64,000 nt of DNA from Physella acuta. Taxonomy: Eukaryota > Mollusca > Gastropoda > Physidae. Under the pieces are notes generated by a model that was not told the DNA's origin, ran no database searches, and saw only the letters and a program-made list of their open reading frames with translations. Below, piece after piece: positions 11,316-24,360 of this stretch. The stretch's first letter is position 1. Each line of letters starts with the position of its first letter. Made by a program: the position numbers and the translations under genes. The stretch covers positions 62,001 to 126,000 of the forward strand of contig NW_026731680.1 in assembly GCF_028476545.1 (NCBI RefSeq). Reading direction: 5' to 3'.

Positions 11316-11854
11316 GCGACACTAGGGCCCTGCCCCCTATGCCATACTTAGGCAGACCACCGCGTCACGTTATGCCCTCAAGGATCTTCTCTGCCCTCGA
11401 CAACCTTAGTACAAAAAAAAACAAAAAAAAGCCTATGTCGTTTTCCGGTCAAGAATCAAGCCTGGGTCACGTGGCTAATTAACGTCCAATCATTTCTACT
11501 CTAGAGTTACCTTTCGGCAATATTGAAAAAGAAAAAAATGAGCTCAAGTTACAAATTAGTTCAATGTTTTAAGGAAGGAAAGAATAATACGGCTAGCTTA
11601 CGCCTTCTCTAATGTATTAGTCTTAGTCGTCTTTCAAACCAAGGAATCACAAAATTTGATTCATTTGAGGAAAAAATGAGTTTTTAATTGTGCTCTTTTT
11701 GAAGAAAATGCGTATATAGATCTGATGTTTTCTTAAGATTTTGAAGCGCCATGGGAAGTTTAGTACACATTTTGACATACATAAAATGAAGTCAAAATAA
11801 AAAACTTGATTTATTTTGAGATTTGAGGTCATGTAGTTTTCAAATAATATTTAG

Positions 11855-12094
11855 TATTCTTCTTCGTTCTTAATTTGTAATGTAGATAGGGATTCCCTCC
11901 AACACAATTAAGTATTACGTGTCAACTTGTTATACAGACCATTAACTCCTATTTCAGCCTGCTTTTTTTTTAAATTTTCTTCCAACGGTTTGATTTTGGA
12001 GGAGGTGCTGTCCTCATCTGACTAGGGGTTCGAACTTGAGACTTTTTGGTATTGCAAACATGAGCTTTACCGACTCGACCAGGCCGACCCCCAA
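11855..12094 (-). mobile_element. tRNA-derived SINE, family B, copy 1
   Basis: Read on the minus strand, this begins with a tRNA-like head: GGCCTGGTCGAGTCGG resembles an A box and GTTCGAACCCC a B box. It ends with a 3' region shared with the copy at 55278-55575 and finishes at a CGAAGAAG-type tail. The two copies align through the head, a GGAGNNAATGGNC motif and the tail. The B box implies RNA polymerase III transcription in the live ancestor; the LINE partner is unknown. Confidence 0.75.
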
Positions 12095-12131
12095 ACTTCC
12101 AAGTTTGGTTGGATGTCACGCTTAAAAGAAA

Positions 12132-12324
<193 letters not shown>

Positions 12325-12956
12325 GGCCTATAGTGATAAGTGTGTATGTCCCTACTTGACTGGTAATGAAAGCCATCTTTGACTTCCAAAGCTTTTAGAG
12401 CGAAACGAAATTCTAGAGAAAAAAAAATTATCTTTTACTTGGAACTATTGAAGACTCTCTTTAGTGAGGTAAAAAAATAATCTCCTTTATTTCAGTCGAG
12501 TGATGAAACTTGAAGCCAAGGCGGCAATTAAAAACATATTTATTCACAAAATTCTATCAAGCACACTGAGCCACTGAGATGGATTAAAGAAAGAATGGTG
12601 CTTATAAAAATAGCCCTGGAGATTCGTTGAAAAAAAATGGTTTGGTATCACAAGGAAATTGGAAATGGCAGAAGCAGTTAGTTTTTCATGTTGCCGATAA
12701 AATTCGTTTAAGAATGGTAGACGTCGATAAAAAGCATTAGGTTATTACGGACCAAAAACAGCCGTAGTAAGCTCCTTTATACTTCTCCGCAATTTCGTAT
12801 CTTTAAGTAAGAGTTGGTATAGAAATTCCAGAAGTTTTTACATCTTTTCTTTGGGTCTTTTTTGTTGTTGCTGAGAAAACACATGTATTGAACTTAAAAT
12901 ATGAGTACAATGTAAATTTATCAAAAACTAGAAATAAAGTTAGATAAGACCTCCTA
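12325..12956. other. AT-rich DNA, no gene seen
   Basis: No repeat shared with the rest of the window and no coding signal. Confidence 0.5.
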
Positions 12957-13190
12957 CTACGGCGCGGTCAAATAGTAGAGAATACTACTGCTAACCCGAA
13001 AGGCTCGAGGTCGGATCCCGAATTAAAGTCCGTAGAATGTCCCTGAGTCCACTAAGCTCTGATGGGTACCTGTCTTACGCTAAGGTAAGTAAGGGCTTGG
13101 CATTGTGCCGCTCACAATGTCGCTTCATATGCCGAGGTAACTGAAACTGATGGACTCTACTTCACCTGCCTTATAGACCGTCAGGTTCTC
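12957..13190 (+). mobile_element. tRNA-derived SINE, family A, near full length
   Basis: The 5' head has a tRNA-like A box region (GCGGTCAAATAGTAGAGAAT) and a B box (GTCGGATCCC). Next come the family body (GAGTCCACTAAGCTCTGATG, CTTCATATGCCGAGG) and the 3' tail CTCTACTTCACCTGCC. The same body recurs at least eight times in the window on both strands. It is one of the best copies for defining the consensus. Head and body are non-coding. Confidence 0.88.
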
Positions 13191-13194
13191 AATG

Positions 13195-13620
<426 letters not shown>

Positions 13621-14390
13621 ACGAAGTCGGTTTGTGTTTTATTTTAATCTGAAATTTCTGGGTGTTCAGTAAATATAGCCGAGTCTCGTTTAGCCTAGGT
13701 TCCTACATGTGAAGTGCGGTACAAAAACTCAATGTTCAGACTTCTGTTTTTTTTCTCGAACAAACAGGACACCACGCAGGTGACCATATGCCACCACGCC
13801 ACCAAACAAAACCACCTTCAACCCGCTACAGGCCGGCGGTCTGGCTACCCCACGAGTCTGTTTGACCATCGAGACTCCGACGCGTGACGCCACTTGTCAA
13901 AGTTTCAAGAGTCGGTGGAGATCTTGAAATCTGTGAACTCTGTTTAAGATTTCGGGGGCCATCGGGCAAGGAGCCAAGTACCTGCGTGATTAGGGGGCCA
14001 TTCACTTGAATGTTTGGGCCGCTTTTCAGGAGTTCACCACTGGCGAGGTTAGGATTCTGTCAGACACAATGTACAGTTTCAAGGACTTGCCTGGTCATAC
14101 AAGGTTACTAAAGCTGGTGAACTTTGACCCCTAAACGTGAGCCGCACACGACATAGTTCAAATATTGATAAAATCGGCGTAAGAAAATAATATTGTGTGC
14201 TGTCCTAACATGGGGGGCAGGGGTACGGTTATATTAATTAAACTGTCACATAACGCAGGGTTAAGGTTTGGGGTAGGGTACTTCAAGGTGAAGGTTAAAT
14301 TTGTTTTAGATATTCGGGATTGTGCACATATTAAATAACACGATGTAGCTGTATTGATTATCATTATGTTCTATCTATTGTATTATAAGG
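13621..14390. other. Unassigned DNA, moderate GC
   Basis: The segment 13700-14150 is less AT-rich than its surroundings, with short CpG-containing stretches, but no convincing open frame or splice-bounded exon. Nothing else is recognised. Confidence 0.4.
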
Positions 14391-14400
14391 GATAGGGTAA

Positions 14401-14492
14401 TAGGGCTGGTAAGTAGGTCACCAACCAGTTCTATGGCTCATGCAGGTTTTATTGAGCCGTAGAAGTGGTTGGTGACCTACTTACCAGCCCTA
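14401..14492. repeat. Long hairpin: 40-bp inverted repeat, 12-base loop
   Basis: The left arm 14401-14440 and right arm 14453-14492 are inverse copies with 38 of 40 positions matching. One of the two mismatches is compatible with a G-U pair in RNA. The loop is 14441-14452. The arms start TAGGGCTGGTAAGTAGGTCA. Nothing in the flanks resembles the MITE families here. It could be a small foldback element, a hairpin RNA precursor or a recent inverted duplication. Confidence 0.92.
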
Positions 14493-14601
14493 TTCTCAAG
14501 AACCATGTTATATGACTTTTGTAATTTTGTCTCACCGGCTCCATGAATTGTTTTCTATTTAAGTTTAATCATCGAAGACTTGTAGGAATTTCACGCATAG
14601 G

Positions 14602-14754
14602 CAACATTCCCTCTAAAGGCAAAAGGCTAGTGTGCAACTTGTATTTTGCGAGCGCGGTGTTCTAAAAGTCTTATACAAGGGTATTTTTTTTACCAAAGGA
14701 CTGCGCGGTAGGTTCAAAACTACTGCACGACCACGCAACTTAGAATGAACACTG
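14602..14754 (-). mobile_element. MITE family B, copy 3, with 8-bp duplication
   Basis: The left end CAACATTCCCTCTAAAGG and right end CTTAGAATGAACACTG are family termini in reverse orientation relative to 4633. The internal GAGCGCGGTGTTCTAAAAGT block is the inverse of that in copies 1 and 2. The flanks are CGCATAGG (14594-14601) and TGCATAGG (14755-14762), an 8-bp target duplication with one change, supporting a hAT origin. Confidence 0.88.
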
Positions 14755-14762
14755 TGCATAGG

Positions 14763-16740
14763 CTAAATTACTTAAAATCTTTTTCATAAGAGGTGCATTA
14801 ATTATTTAATAAAGTGTTCCAAATTATTTGTTATTCATTGATTTCATTGTTGCTAATTTCTGGATAAGTTATATAAAATGTGGGTTAATGATCCGTGAAA
14901 ATAAAAATCTACCAAATACTTTATCGGGAAACTAATATATGGTTTTACAAAAAAATACTAGTTTTAAAATATATTTTTTTATTAGCCTAAATTCCTTACT
15001 TGGAAAAAAGTTGCGTCATTCAAACTTCAAAGACCCGAAACGGAAGTTTTATTTGATAAAGTTTCCGAGTTGAATTTTTAAAACATGAAACATTATTTTC
15101 CCGTCCATGTTATAAAAATAGAAAAAAAAATTCATTCCTTCTAGAATGAAAACAAAAATCTTTCTTTCAAGTTTATAAAGAGGTTAGGATTATGGTTTAG
15201 GTGAGGTGATAATAAAATAAAAATTCGCGAAGATCTCATAAAATAACCGTTAACCAGTGGAGAGAAAAACAGTGAGAACAAGAGAGTTGACAATAGATCA
15301 TAGTCCAACTGCGTGCAATAGAACAGTCGTTATGCGGAGTTTTATGACTTAGCCTGCCCGTACGATCGGGAGTGTTTTTGAACGCGTGGCTTAGGAGCGT
15401 CAGCGCCGCGTTCTTTGTGCGTGGCGCTAATCCCCGAGGCTGGCGCGAGAATTCGGGTTCCCCCGTTTTACAACGTCTCGAAGGTGTGCGAGATTCTCGT
15501 CCACCCGTTTTACGACGCGTCGAACGAGTGCGAAAACTGTATGAATGCGGTATCATAACTTGGTGAAATGTGTTTCCGTCTTCGTGTTGCTACCAGCGAG
15601 TTTTCAAACAGCCCTCAAACGTCGTGCTGGTGAAAGGGTTAACTGGATATTGAAGATGGGTTTTGTGTTACACAGTTCTCAACACCCATGTCGTTGATCA
15701 AGATGCTAATTAGGAAAAAAATAGATTTAATTTATTTAAAAATGTTACACATTTGATAACCTTTTCACGAGCATTATTTTAAAGTTAGTTTTTAAATTTA
15801 AAAAAAAATATCAACTTGATTTGGATTTACTTATTTAACACGTCTTTGCCTTTAGTTATAGCATTTTAAAAAATCAAATATAATCATCATTACATCATGC
15901 GTACGTAGTCTACTGATTAGATGTTATCGGCCCTTTACGCAGTTGCCAATACAACCCTTTGATGGCGTCCGCACCAATTATCAATCAATGCTATGTCACG
16001 CTGTTTTCAGTTTAAAAATGTTTTTATTTACATTAAAGGCTTTAAAATCTAAGCAATTTTTCATACCCCCACAATTACAATAGTACTATTACTTTTAATG
16101 TATTTTATTCAATGCTATTTGGTTTATTTTGGCGACGGTTTTTATTTTACTTCAAATGCCGAAATTTTCTCTGATATATAATGGCTAGCTGCGATACCAG
16201 CTCTACGTGAATACGATTTAAAAATAAAATCCCTTTATTCTGACTCACTGAACGATCGCCACATACAACATATTTTCCCCCTTACCACAATGTAACGTGC
16301 CAGATTTTAATTTGATATCATTTCCCACATTATTTTATATCGCATATCCCCGAGGCATGAGTTATCGTTCCTTGTAGCTCCCACCAAGCTGACTGACGTT
16401 TATTACCTCCCTTATTAAAGACTCATCATTGAATAACACCAGCAGAGTTACGAGACTTCTCGACTTGTTATCTCCCCTGGGGGACCAGACCTGTTGCTCC
16501 TGTATAGGTACGACTTCAGTCTTTGATCCAGGGCCTGTTAGCCCCTGGTCATGTAGGCTATCTGATAACACGGTTTTAATTTGGTCTCTTCTCTTTAAGG
16601 TGGAGATGGACCACGTGATACCCGTCGTATCGAGCTCTGTTTACGTCAGTTGTCACTGGATGTGAGCCACAGAATTCAATTAGTACTCATTGAGTTGGTT
16701 GATGAGTTAATAAGCAAATTATTTATAGAATCTATATGTA
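14763..16740. other. Mostly AT-rich DNA; two less AT-rich patches
   Basis: No gene is recognised. A CpG-rich patch at about 15355-15560 contains an imperfect direct repeat (CCCGTTTTACRACG.., near 15462 and 15502). A second mixed-composition patch at 16370-16670 contains CACGTG (about 16612) and a CCAGGG/CCCTGG inverted pair near 16526-16547. Either could be regulatory, but the sequence alone does not show it. Confidence 0.4.
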
Positions 16741-16741
16741 T

Positions 16742-18100
<1,359 letters not shown>

Positions 18101-18102
18101 TA

Positions 18103-18230
18103 GGACCTCGGCATATGAAGGGATAGTGTGGTCAGCACTATGGCCAGCCGCCTTTGCTTTCCCTAACGTGAGTTAGGTACCCATCAGAGCTGAGTGTGGA
18201 CTCATGGACGTTCTACTGACTTGAACCCCC
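18103..18230 (-). mobile_element. SINE family A, partial copy
   Basis: The family body in reverse: GACCTCGGCATATGAAGGGA, GTTAGGTACCCATCAGAGCT and ACTCATGGACGTTCTACTGA. Neither the 3' tail nor the tRNA-like head is present; the match stops at GACTTGAACCCC. Confidence 0.8.
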
Positions 18231-18738
18231 TCCCTTGAACGAAAACCAATTTAAATAATAAATATATACTTTTAACAGTGCCCCCACCCTCCCCGAATTT
18301 TTCAATCTCCCCTCCCCCCTGGAGAAAATGTATGAAATAAACACTGATGACAAGTATCACGTGATCAACACATCGTTGGGTGTATATGTACGAGTAGGGA
18401 ACTGGGGAATACTGGGGAATGCTCGGGATTACAGGTAACTCAGTGGTATTGATTGGGCAGCTTCACGTGAACATGTTTGCACTCACATTAATTGTGTTTG
18501 CAGCGGCCGACCCCTTATGGGTCCCATATGGGTCGTTTGACGGAAATGTTCCGACATTAGTTTAGACACGGCGAAAAACTTTTCAAATGACCGGATCAAA
18601 CAGGATGAGGGTGGGTGATGAAGGGGGGGGGGGGTAAAATGCATCGCATGACCACGGTTGGGTACCCTGAACATGAAATCTGCTCACCTTCATTTAGAAC
18701 GTGCGCGTGTGTTTCACGTGCTGTCGAGTAGAATGAGA

Positions 18739-19332
18739 TGTTGTTGATGGTTGTGTTGTTGATTGTGTTGTTGATGGTCGTGTTGTTGGTGGTTGTGTTG
18801 TTGGTGGTTGTGTTGTTGATAGTTGTGTTGTTGTTGGTTGTGTTGTTGTTGATTGTGTTGTTGGTGGTTGTGTTGTTGATGGTTGTGTTGTTGGTGGTTG
18901 TGTTGTTGGTGGTAGTGTTGTTGGTGGTTGTGTTGTTGGTGGTTGTGTTGTTGGTGGTTGTGTTGTTGATGGTTGTGTTGTTGGTGGTTGTGTTGTTGGT
19001 GGTTGTGTTGTTGATGGTTGTGTTGTTGACGGTTGTGTTGTTGATGGTTGTGTTGTTGATGGTTGTGTTGTTGGTGGTTGTGTTGTTGGTGGTAGTGTTG
19101 TTGGTGGTTGTGTTGTTGGTGGTTGTGTTGTTGGTGGTTGTGTTGTTGGTGGTAGTGTTGTTGGTGGTAGTGTTGTTGGTGGTTGTGTTGTTGGTGGTAG
19201 TGTTGTTGGTGGTAGTGTTGTTGGTGGTAGTGTTGTTGGTGGTAGTGTTGTTGGTGATTGTGATGTTGGTGATTGTGATGTTGGTGATTGTGATGTTGGT
19301 GATTGTGATGTTGGTGATTGTGATGTTGGTGA
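18739..19332 (+). repeat. 15-bp tandem array GTTGTGTTGTTGGTG
   Basis: About 40 units of GTTGTGTTGTTGGTG and variants. The last units change to a GTGATGTTGGTGATT form. Because the period is a multiple of three, both strands stay open for more than 200 codons; the minus strand would read as Pro-Pro-Thr-Thr-Gln repeats. There is no signal peptide, unique flanking domain or splice context, so I treat the frames as by-products. Confidence 0.95.
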
Positions 19333-19394
19333 CCTACTAAAGTGCAACGAATAAAATTGCTGCTGTGGTGAGAGTTTTGAGCTAGATGTGATCC

Positions 19395-19660
19395 GGGTTA
19401 GTTGGTCGGTGTGGTTGTGTGAGTGAGTGGGTAGGTGTGGTTGTGTGGGTGATTGGGTAGGTGTGGTTGTGTGGGTGAGTGGGTAGGTGTGGTTGTGTGG
19501 GTGAGTGGGTAGGTGGGATGGGAGTGAGTGGGAAATTTGGGTGATGGAGTCGGTAGGGGGTTTGTGAGAAAATGGGTAACTGTGGGTTAGTTGTGTGTGG
19601 GTTAGTTGTGTGTGGGTTATTGTGGTGTGGGAGGTAGTGTGGTGTGTGGGTTAGTCTACT
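19395..19660 (+). repeat. Degenerate ~26-bp array (GTGTGGTTGTGTGGGTGAGT)
   Basis: Three to four good units of a GTGTGGTTGTGTGGGTGAGTGGGTAG type, decaying into GTGTGGGTTAGTTGT repeats by 19660. It directly follows the 15-bp array and has a similar GT-rich composition. Confidence 0.85.
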
Positions 19661-19680
19661 CCTAATTAATGCCCGCCTCA

Positions 19681-20895
19681 TTCACAAACACCGTCTCACC
19701 TGACGGGTCAAATGACTAGTTATTTCTTATTATTTAATTAGGCTACAATTATTAATTTAAAAAAAATTATTAAGGTCTTATTTGATAAAAAAATTAGAGA
19801 GACAAATATATTTTTGCATTTTCATTGACGACGCAAAAATTGACAGAAATGGCTATTTTCCCAGAATAAACCTAATTTGAGTTAAATGTTTTTATCATAA
19901 ATTACAGTAAATGACAAACTTAGAGGCGTAAGTAAAAGTAAAAGCTAAAAGAAAAAGTCATTAGGTATGTCAAGTCACTTAAAAATATCACAGAGGATGC
20001 ATTTCATTTATTGATTTATTTTTTTAAACATCGAGTGCACTACTGCCCATGTAGGCGTGTCATGACTTCCGGTGGGTGCCAGATTAAAGTGACAAAATAA
20101 AAACAAAACAAAAAATAAAATTTGGCAAAGCGGATGGGGTAATCTCCGCTTACTGCGTGATACGGGCTGTTGGATGAGGGGTGGGGGTGGGGGGGGGGGG
20201 GTTGTTAGGGTGTGACGTGATGACGTCGTACTGTGTGGGTGTATGGGTTAAGTGAGGGAGGATTAAGAGGTGATGATTGCGGCGTGGGAGGAGAGGTCCA
20301 ATTTGAGGCAGGAAGAGGAGCAGATGATGACTGCGTGGGTGTAATATGAAGGTGCATCGTGTGAGCAAGTGATTGCTGCAAACAGAGGCGGATGGCGGTG
20401 GGTGCGTGGGGGGTGGTGTTTAGCCGCCCACCACATTTCCGGCAGACTATGTCAATGAAAATTTAAATATTTAATTAGTTGAAGTTAATTATTTTACTTT
20501 AGTGAATAATGTACTGTACTATAAAGTGTGTTCACATGCTCTATACCTTGGTGATTATTTTTTGTGCTGTCATATATTACTTTTAATCCCAGCTTGATTC
20601 TATAAATAAACCTAACATTAACCAATACCAACACAGCAGTAACCTTAAATGTAACCGTAAACAAAACGTATGGCAGTTGATTGATACCAGTTCATCTTTC
20701 TATATATTCGAGCCAGTTTATATTATTCCATAAATCACTTCTTGATTAATAACGTTTTATTATTCCTTTGATTTGTAAGAAGAGTAATCTAACTAAATAT
20801 TAGTTTGATCCCACACTCTTTTTTTTTTAATTTACTAGTCTTTTAAATATTAGCTATGTAAAGTAAGGCAAATGTAAGTAAAATACCCATCATGG
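19681..20895. other. AT-rich DNA with a GT-rich, G-run segment
   Basis: No gene is recognised. 20160-20420 is purine- and GT-rich with a G homopolymer near 20188. The minus-strand open frame there is low-complexity. Confidence 0.45.
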
Positions 20896-21062
20896 GGCAG
20901 GTGAAGTAGGGTTCGCCTGTTTCAGTGAGCTATGCAGGGTAGTGTGTTATTGCAGAGCTGAGTGGACTCAGGGACGTCATATGGACTCGAGCCCGTGATA
21001 CAAACTCGAAAAGACTTTTAGGTGAGTAGTCGAACGCTCTAGAATTCGACCACACCGCCCCT
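20896..21062 (-). mobile_element. SINE family A, copy with tRNA-like head
   Basis: It starts at GGCAGGTGAAGTAGGGTTC (inverse of the 3' tail), passes GAGCTGAGTGGACTCAGGGA and ends at CCACACCGCCCC, the inverse of the tRNA-like start. The B-box region (CAAACTCGAA) is degraded. Confidence 0.75.
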
Positions 21063-21235
21063 CACGAAGAGTCCTACGAAATATTTCAACCAATTCTGAC
21101 TGAGTAATAATCCATTCCAATTTAGCTTTTCTGGTTATCAAATGCCTGGTACTTCCGAATACGTTTTTTATTATAACGTTTTCGTACCGCTGGTTATATC
21201 TATTCAATTACCTTTTGGGATCTGGTAGTCAATAG

Positions 21236-21505
21236 AGCGGGTGAAGTAGAGTTGCTTTGTCCCCAGTGTTTCTTCCAGACTTTTTTCTCCGGGGAGGGAA
21301 AGGGGGGGGGGGGGGCCCGACACTAGTAAAAGTGTATGTTTACTATATAAATTCTATCAGACCCCCCCCCCCCCCCGAAGAGATGCCTGGAAGAAACTCT
21401 GTTTGTCCCTGTGACCTCTACGAATAAAACATTTTTTTCCGGGGTTCGAACTTCAGACTTTTGGATTAACAGTCTACCACCCTACCACCCTACCACGCGT
21501 ACCCC
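21236..21505 (-). mobile_element. SINE family A, split by MITE A3
   Basis: The left piece (GGGTGAAGTAGAGTTGC) and right piece (TGTGACCTCTACG...GGGGTTCGAACTTCAGA...) are the SINE tail and head in reverse. Between them sits a MITE at 21264-21401 with a perfect 8-bp duplication. The right piece has also lost part of the SINE body. Confidence 0.8.
21264..21401 (+). mobile_element. MITE family A, copy A3, intact ends
   Basis: The ends are CAGTGTTTCTTCCAGAC and GCCTGGAAGAAACTCTG. The perfect 8-bp duplication TTTGTCCC lies at 21256-21263 and 21402-21409, as in hAT insertions. The interior has CGACACTAGTAAAAGTGTAT and CTATATAAATT, with a G-run on the left and a C-run on the right. It is only 138 bp and has no coding capacity. 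Confidence 0.93.
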
Positions 21506-22105
21506 GGTTATCTTTATAGATACCACCTTTAGTAAAAACACATATCACTAAACTTAAACTAAACCCTGACACTGACACCAATCCTTAAGAGCCTAACCCC
21601 GAGCATACAAATAATGGCAGTGAAAGGGGGCGGAAAGGTTCGTGTTTCTAATCATTGAGACTTATTTCGTATTTTAACCCCCGCTAGCGACTCGTTACAA
21701 AATGTTACTGTGGTCAATCAGTAACATTACTTTTCGAGTGTCAATGTTACATGCACATCCACACACCTTAATCGTTTCCATTCAACCGCGCGCCACCACA
21801 CCGCGCATGTTTAGCGCCGTACCAACAATGTAACAATGACGCCCATTGGCCAGCTCATGATTGAATATTTTCGTACCTATTGTTGCCATTCAGCGGCGCT
21901 TAGGAGGGACAACTCCAGCGAAACGGTTGTCGCCCTTGGCAAAAAGTGATTCTAGTATATTGAACATGTCTATTCTAACTAGCAACAGCGTGGACCACTC
22001 CTGAAATGTCAAATACAGTACTCAATAGAAACTATAATAAGACATCAAATTTGTGCATTCAGCCACGGTAATTACAAAACCTCTCTTCTTTAGTAAGTAC
22101 GTGAT

Positions 22106-22110
<5 letters not shown>
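21506..22110. other. Unassigned DNA
   Basis: Short decayed CCTAACCC-like stretches (21545-21605) and a mixed-composition segment at 21760-21950. No gene is recognised. Confidence 0.4.

Positions 22111-22111
<1 letters not shown>

Positions 22112-22162
<51 letters not shown>
22112..22162. repeat. (TA)n microsatellite
   Basis: About 50 bases of TA ending in a G-run. Confidence 0.95.
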
Positions 22163-22164
<2 letters not shown>

Positions 22165-22393
22165 GGGGGTGTTATTAAAGGGATTTATAAACACATGGAC
22201 CAATATGTATATGAAAATATCTATAATAAATACAATTTATGGTTTACCTAAATCTGATTCCTCATTTTGTATTTTTCACTTGACGGTTTTACTGTCACAT
22301 AAGAAGGATGCATCAACATAGGTTATTTTAATGGAAAGTTTTAGTAGGAGGTTTGGATAGGGGGTTAGTGGACTAACGGCATCTGTCTTGGTA

Positions 22394-22568
22394 CCTTAGG
22401 ATGGGCAGATTGTGACCTTGGGAAGGGCAGGTTGTGACCTTGGAAAGGGCAGGTTATGACCTTGGGAAGGGCAGGTTGTGACCTTGGGAAGGGCAGGTTG
22501 TGACCTTGGGAAGGGCAGGTTGTGACCTTGGGAAGGGCAGGTTGTGACCTTGTGAAGGGCAGGTTGTG
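22394..22568 (+). repeat. 22-bp tandem array, eight units
   Basis: Eight units of ACCTTGGGAAGGGCAGGTTG plus TG, nearly identical except for the first, third and last. Overlapping minus-strand open frames are repeat by-products. Confidence 0.95.
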
Positions 22569-22569
22569 G

Positions 22570-23649
22570 GCTGGGTGTGGGGAGGGGGTGGGGCACCCAT
22601 ACCTTCTCTGCTCAGTGCCGGAGGTTGACGTCACACCAGATCGAGCCCAGACCCTCACCTTAACGGCTAACTTCATTATCCCATAACTCGGGTTATCTTA
22701 CTTCTGTTCTGGAACGTTCTTTTAATAAAGTTTCACCTATCAAATGTGTGTTAGTGCAAATTGTATATTGAAACACTCTGTATAAAAAGAATAAAAAAAG
22801 AAGAGATTGAAATCAGTTGGGAATCTCCAAAATCAACAGCCGTTGCAGTATATCTGCTTCTTTAACCACGATACGTCTTTATAACGGGACCTAATACCAT
22901 TTTGTTTTACGCCCCTTATAAACATTCTACTGATAGTTTAGGTTTGTTTGTGCTTTTATTTGTTATAACGAAATATAGTTGTATAGCATGTGCCATTTAT
23001 TACACGATTTAACAATTACACCACATTTACCCTTGCGACATGTAAACGATAGATGTCTCGGAAAAAAACAAACTGGCAGCAAGTTAAGTATACATGTTCC
23101 GTGGGGAAAATGTTTTAATATAACATTAATTTGTTGTGAGTTTTATTCCTAGACATGTATAATATACATGTCGCAAGTGTAAACGCGGTATAAGTGTTTT
23201 TGTTGTTTGGAAATAAGACTAGGGATGAAGGGAATAACGGTGTTGGCTTTGGGTTATGGGACGAAGTGGTCTATCGACAGAGCACACAAGTACTACCCCG
23301 TTAGTGATGAGTTCGGCTCACATCTTCCAGACGTCTCAGTGTCTATTCCGCTCTGACCGTTAACTAGCGGGGGAAGTAGAGGTGGCCTGACATAGTTATG
23401 ATCAGTGATTACACTTTTCCTTCATATGTAGATGAGAGTAACTGATACATTTACTTTACTACCCCATAAACCATCAATTAAATAAATTTAGTGGAATTAA
23501 AGGAAGGAAGTTGAAGTATTTATACCTAGCGTTGTAGACTGTAAGAATAAGAGTTAAAATATAGAACATAAAAAGTTGTAGGATAGGACTGGACTTCCAA
23601 TTTTAAACAAGACCGCATCGACGATTTTTAAAAAAAAATCTTCACAGAA
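22570..23649. other. AT-rich DNA; possible decayed SINE at 23320-23385
   Basis: No gene is seen. GGGGGAAGTAGAGGTGG near 23370 resembles a SINE A tail, but the body is not recognisable. Confidence 0.4.
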
Positions 23650-23672
23650 AGAGATGCCTGGAAGAAACTCTG
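23650..23672 (+). mobile_element. MITE family A, solo right end
   Basis: Only GAGATGCCTGGAAGAAACTC and TG are present, the right terminus, directly abutting SINE A sequence (ATAGTGTG...). The left part of the MITE and the neighbouring SINE tail are missing, as after a deletion. Confidence 0.65.
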
Positions 23673-23814
23673 ATAGTGTGATCCGCACTGTGCCTAGCCG
23701 TCGATAGGTACCCATCAGAGCTGGGTGGACTCAGGAACGTTCTACTGATTTGAACCCGGATTCGAACTTGAAACTTTCGGTTTAGCAGTATACCGCTCTA
23801 CTGTTAATCCACGC
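23673..23814 (-). mobile_element. SINE family A, head and body
   Basis: The inverse of the body (GGTACCCATCAGAGCTGGGT, ACTCAGGAACGTTCTACTGA) runs to the tRNA-like head with a good B box in reverse (GGATTCGAACTT). The A-box side reads GCAGTATACCGCTCTACTG. The 3' tail is replaced by the MITE end at 23672. Confidence 0.85.
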
Positions 23815-24360
23815 TATTCTGTAGAAAAAAAAAAACCATATTGTATTACCCAACCGGAAAATACCTAAATATCGATCTAAGCGATTTATTTCTAACATCG
23901 ATATATTTTAAGTTAGGTAACGGGAACGTATAACATACAAGGTAAATTTCTTTACGAAGCAAAACACCACCCCACCCCATGTGACGTCATACAATACAAG
24001 CTGACGTCACTTGACACCTTTGGTTTAAAAATAAATACATTTTTTGATGAAACGCTATCTGACATCAAAGCAAGCGGGGCTTTATTGATCAGAGTTCAAA
24101 ACGTGAGCACTGAATTTTAATTATACATAACCTAATCATGGCGCTGGTCCGCACACCACGATCTGTTTGTTTGTTGGTTGGTTGCTACTGGCGACGGATA
24201 GTTTAATAATTGTCGGATTATTTTATAAAATTTTGAACTTTTTTTTTTTTTACCGCTGGGCGACACATTTAAAAAAAAATAAAAAGATAAAACACATTAC
24301 ACTGAAAGATCAAAGGCAGACGGATGAGGACACGTTTTTTTGGATTTTTGTTTTGTTTTG
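23815..24360. other. AT-rich DNA, no gene seen
   Basis: No repeat or coding signal is recognised. Confidence 0.45.

Noticed and set aside
11111-11482. 123-codon plus-strand open frame
   Set aside because: Overlaps four degenerate 31-bp repeats; peptide has no known domain.
15355-15566. CpG-rich patch with a 64-codon plus-strand frame as a possible exon
   Set aside because: Contains an imperfect internal duplication and no paired splice sites; I could not recognise the peptide.
18739-19332. CRISPR-like array
   Set aside because: Units are directly adjacent with no unique spacers; it is a minisatellite. No array in the window has repeat-spacer structure.
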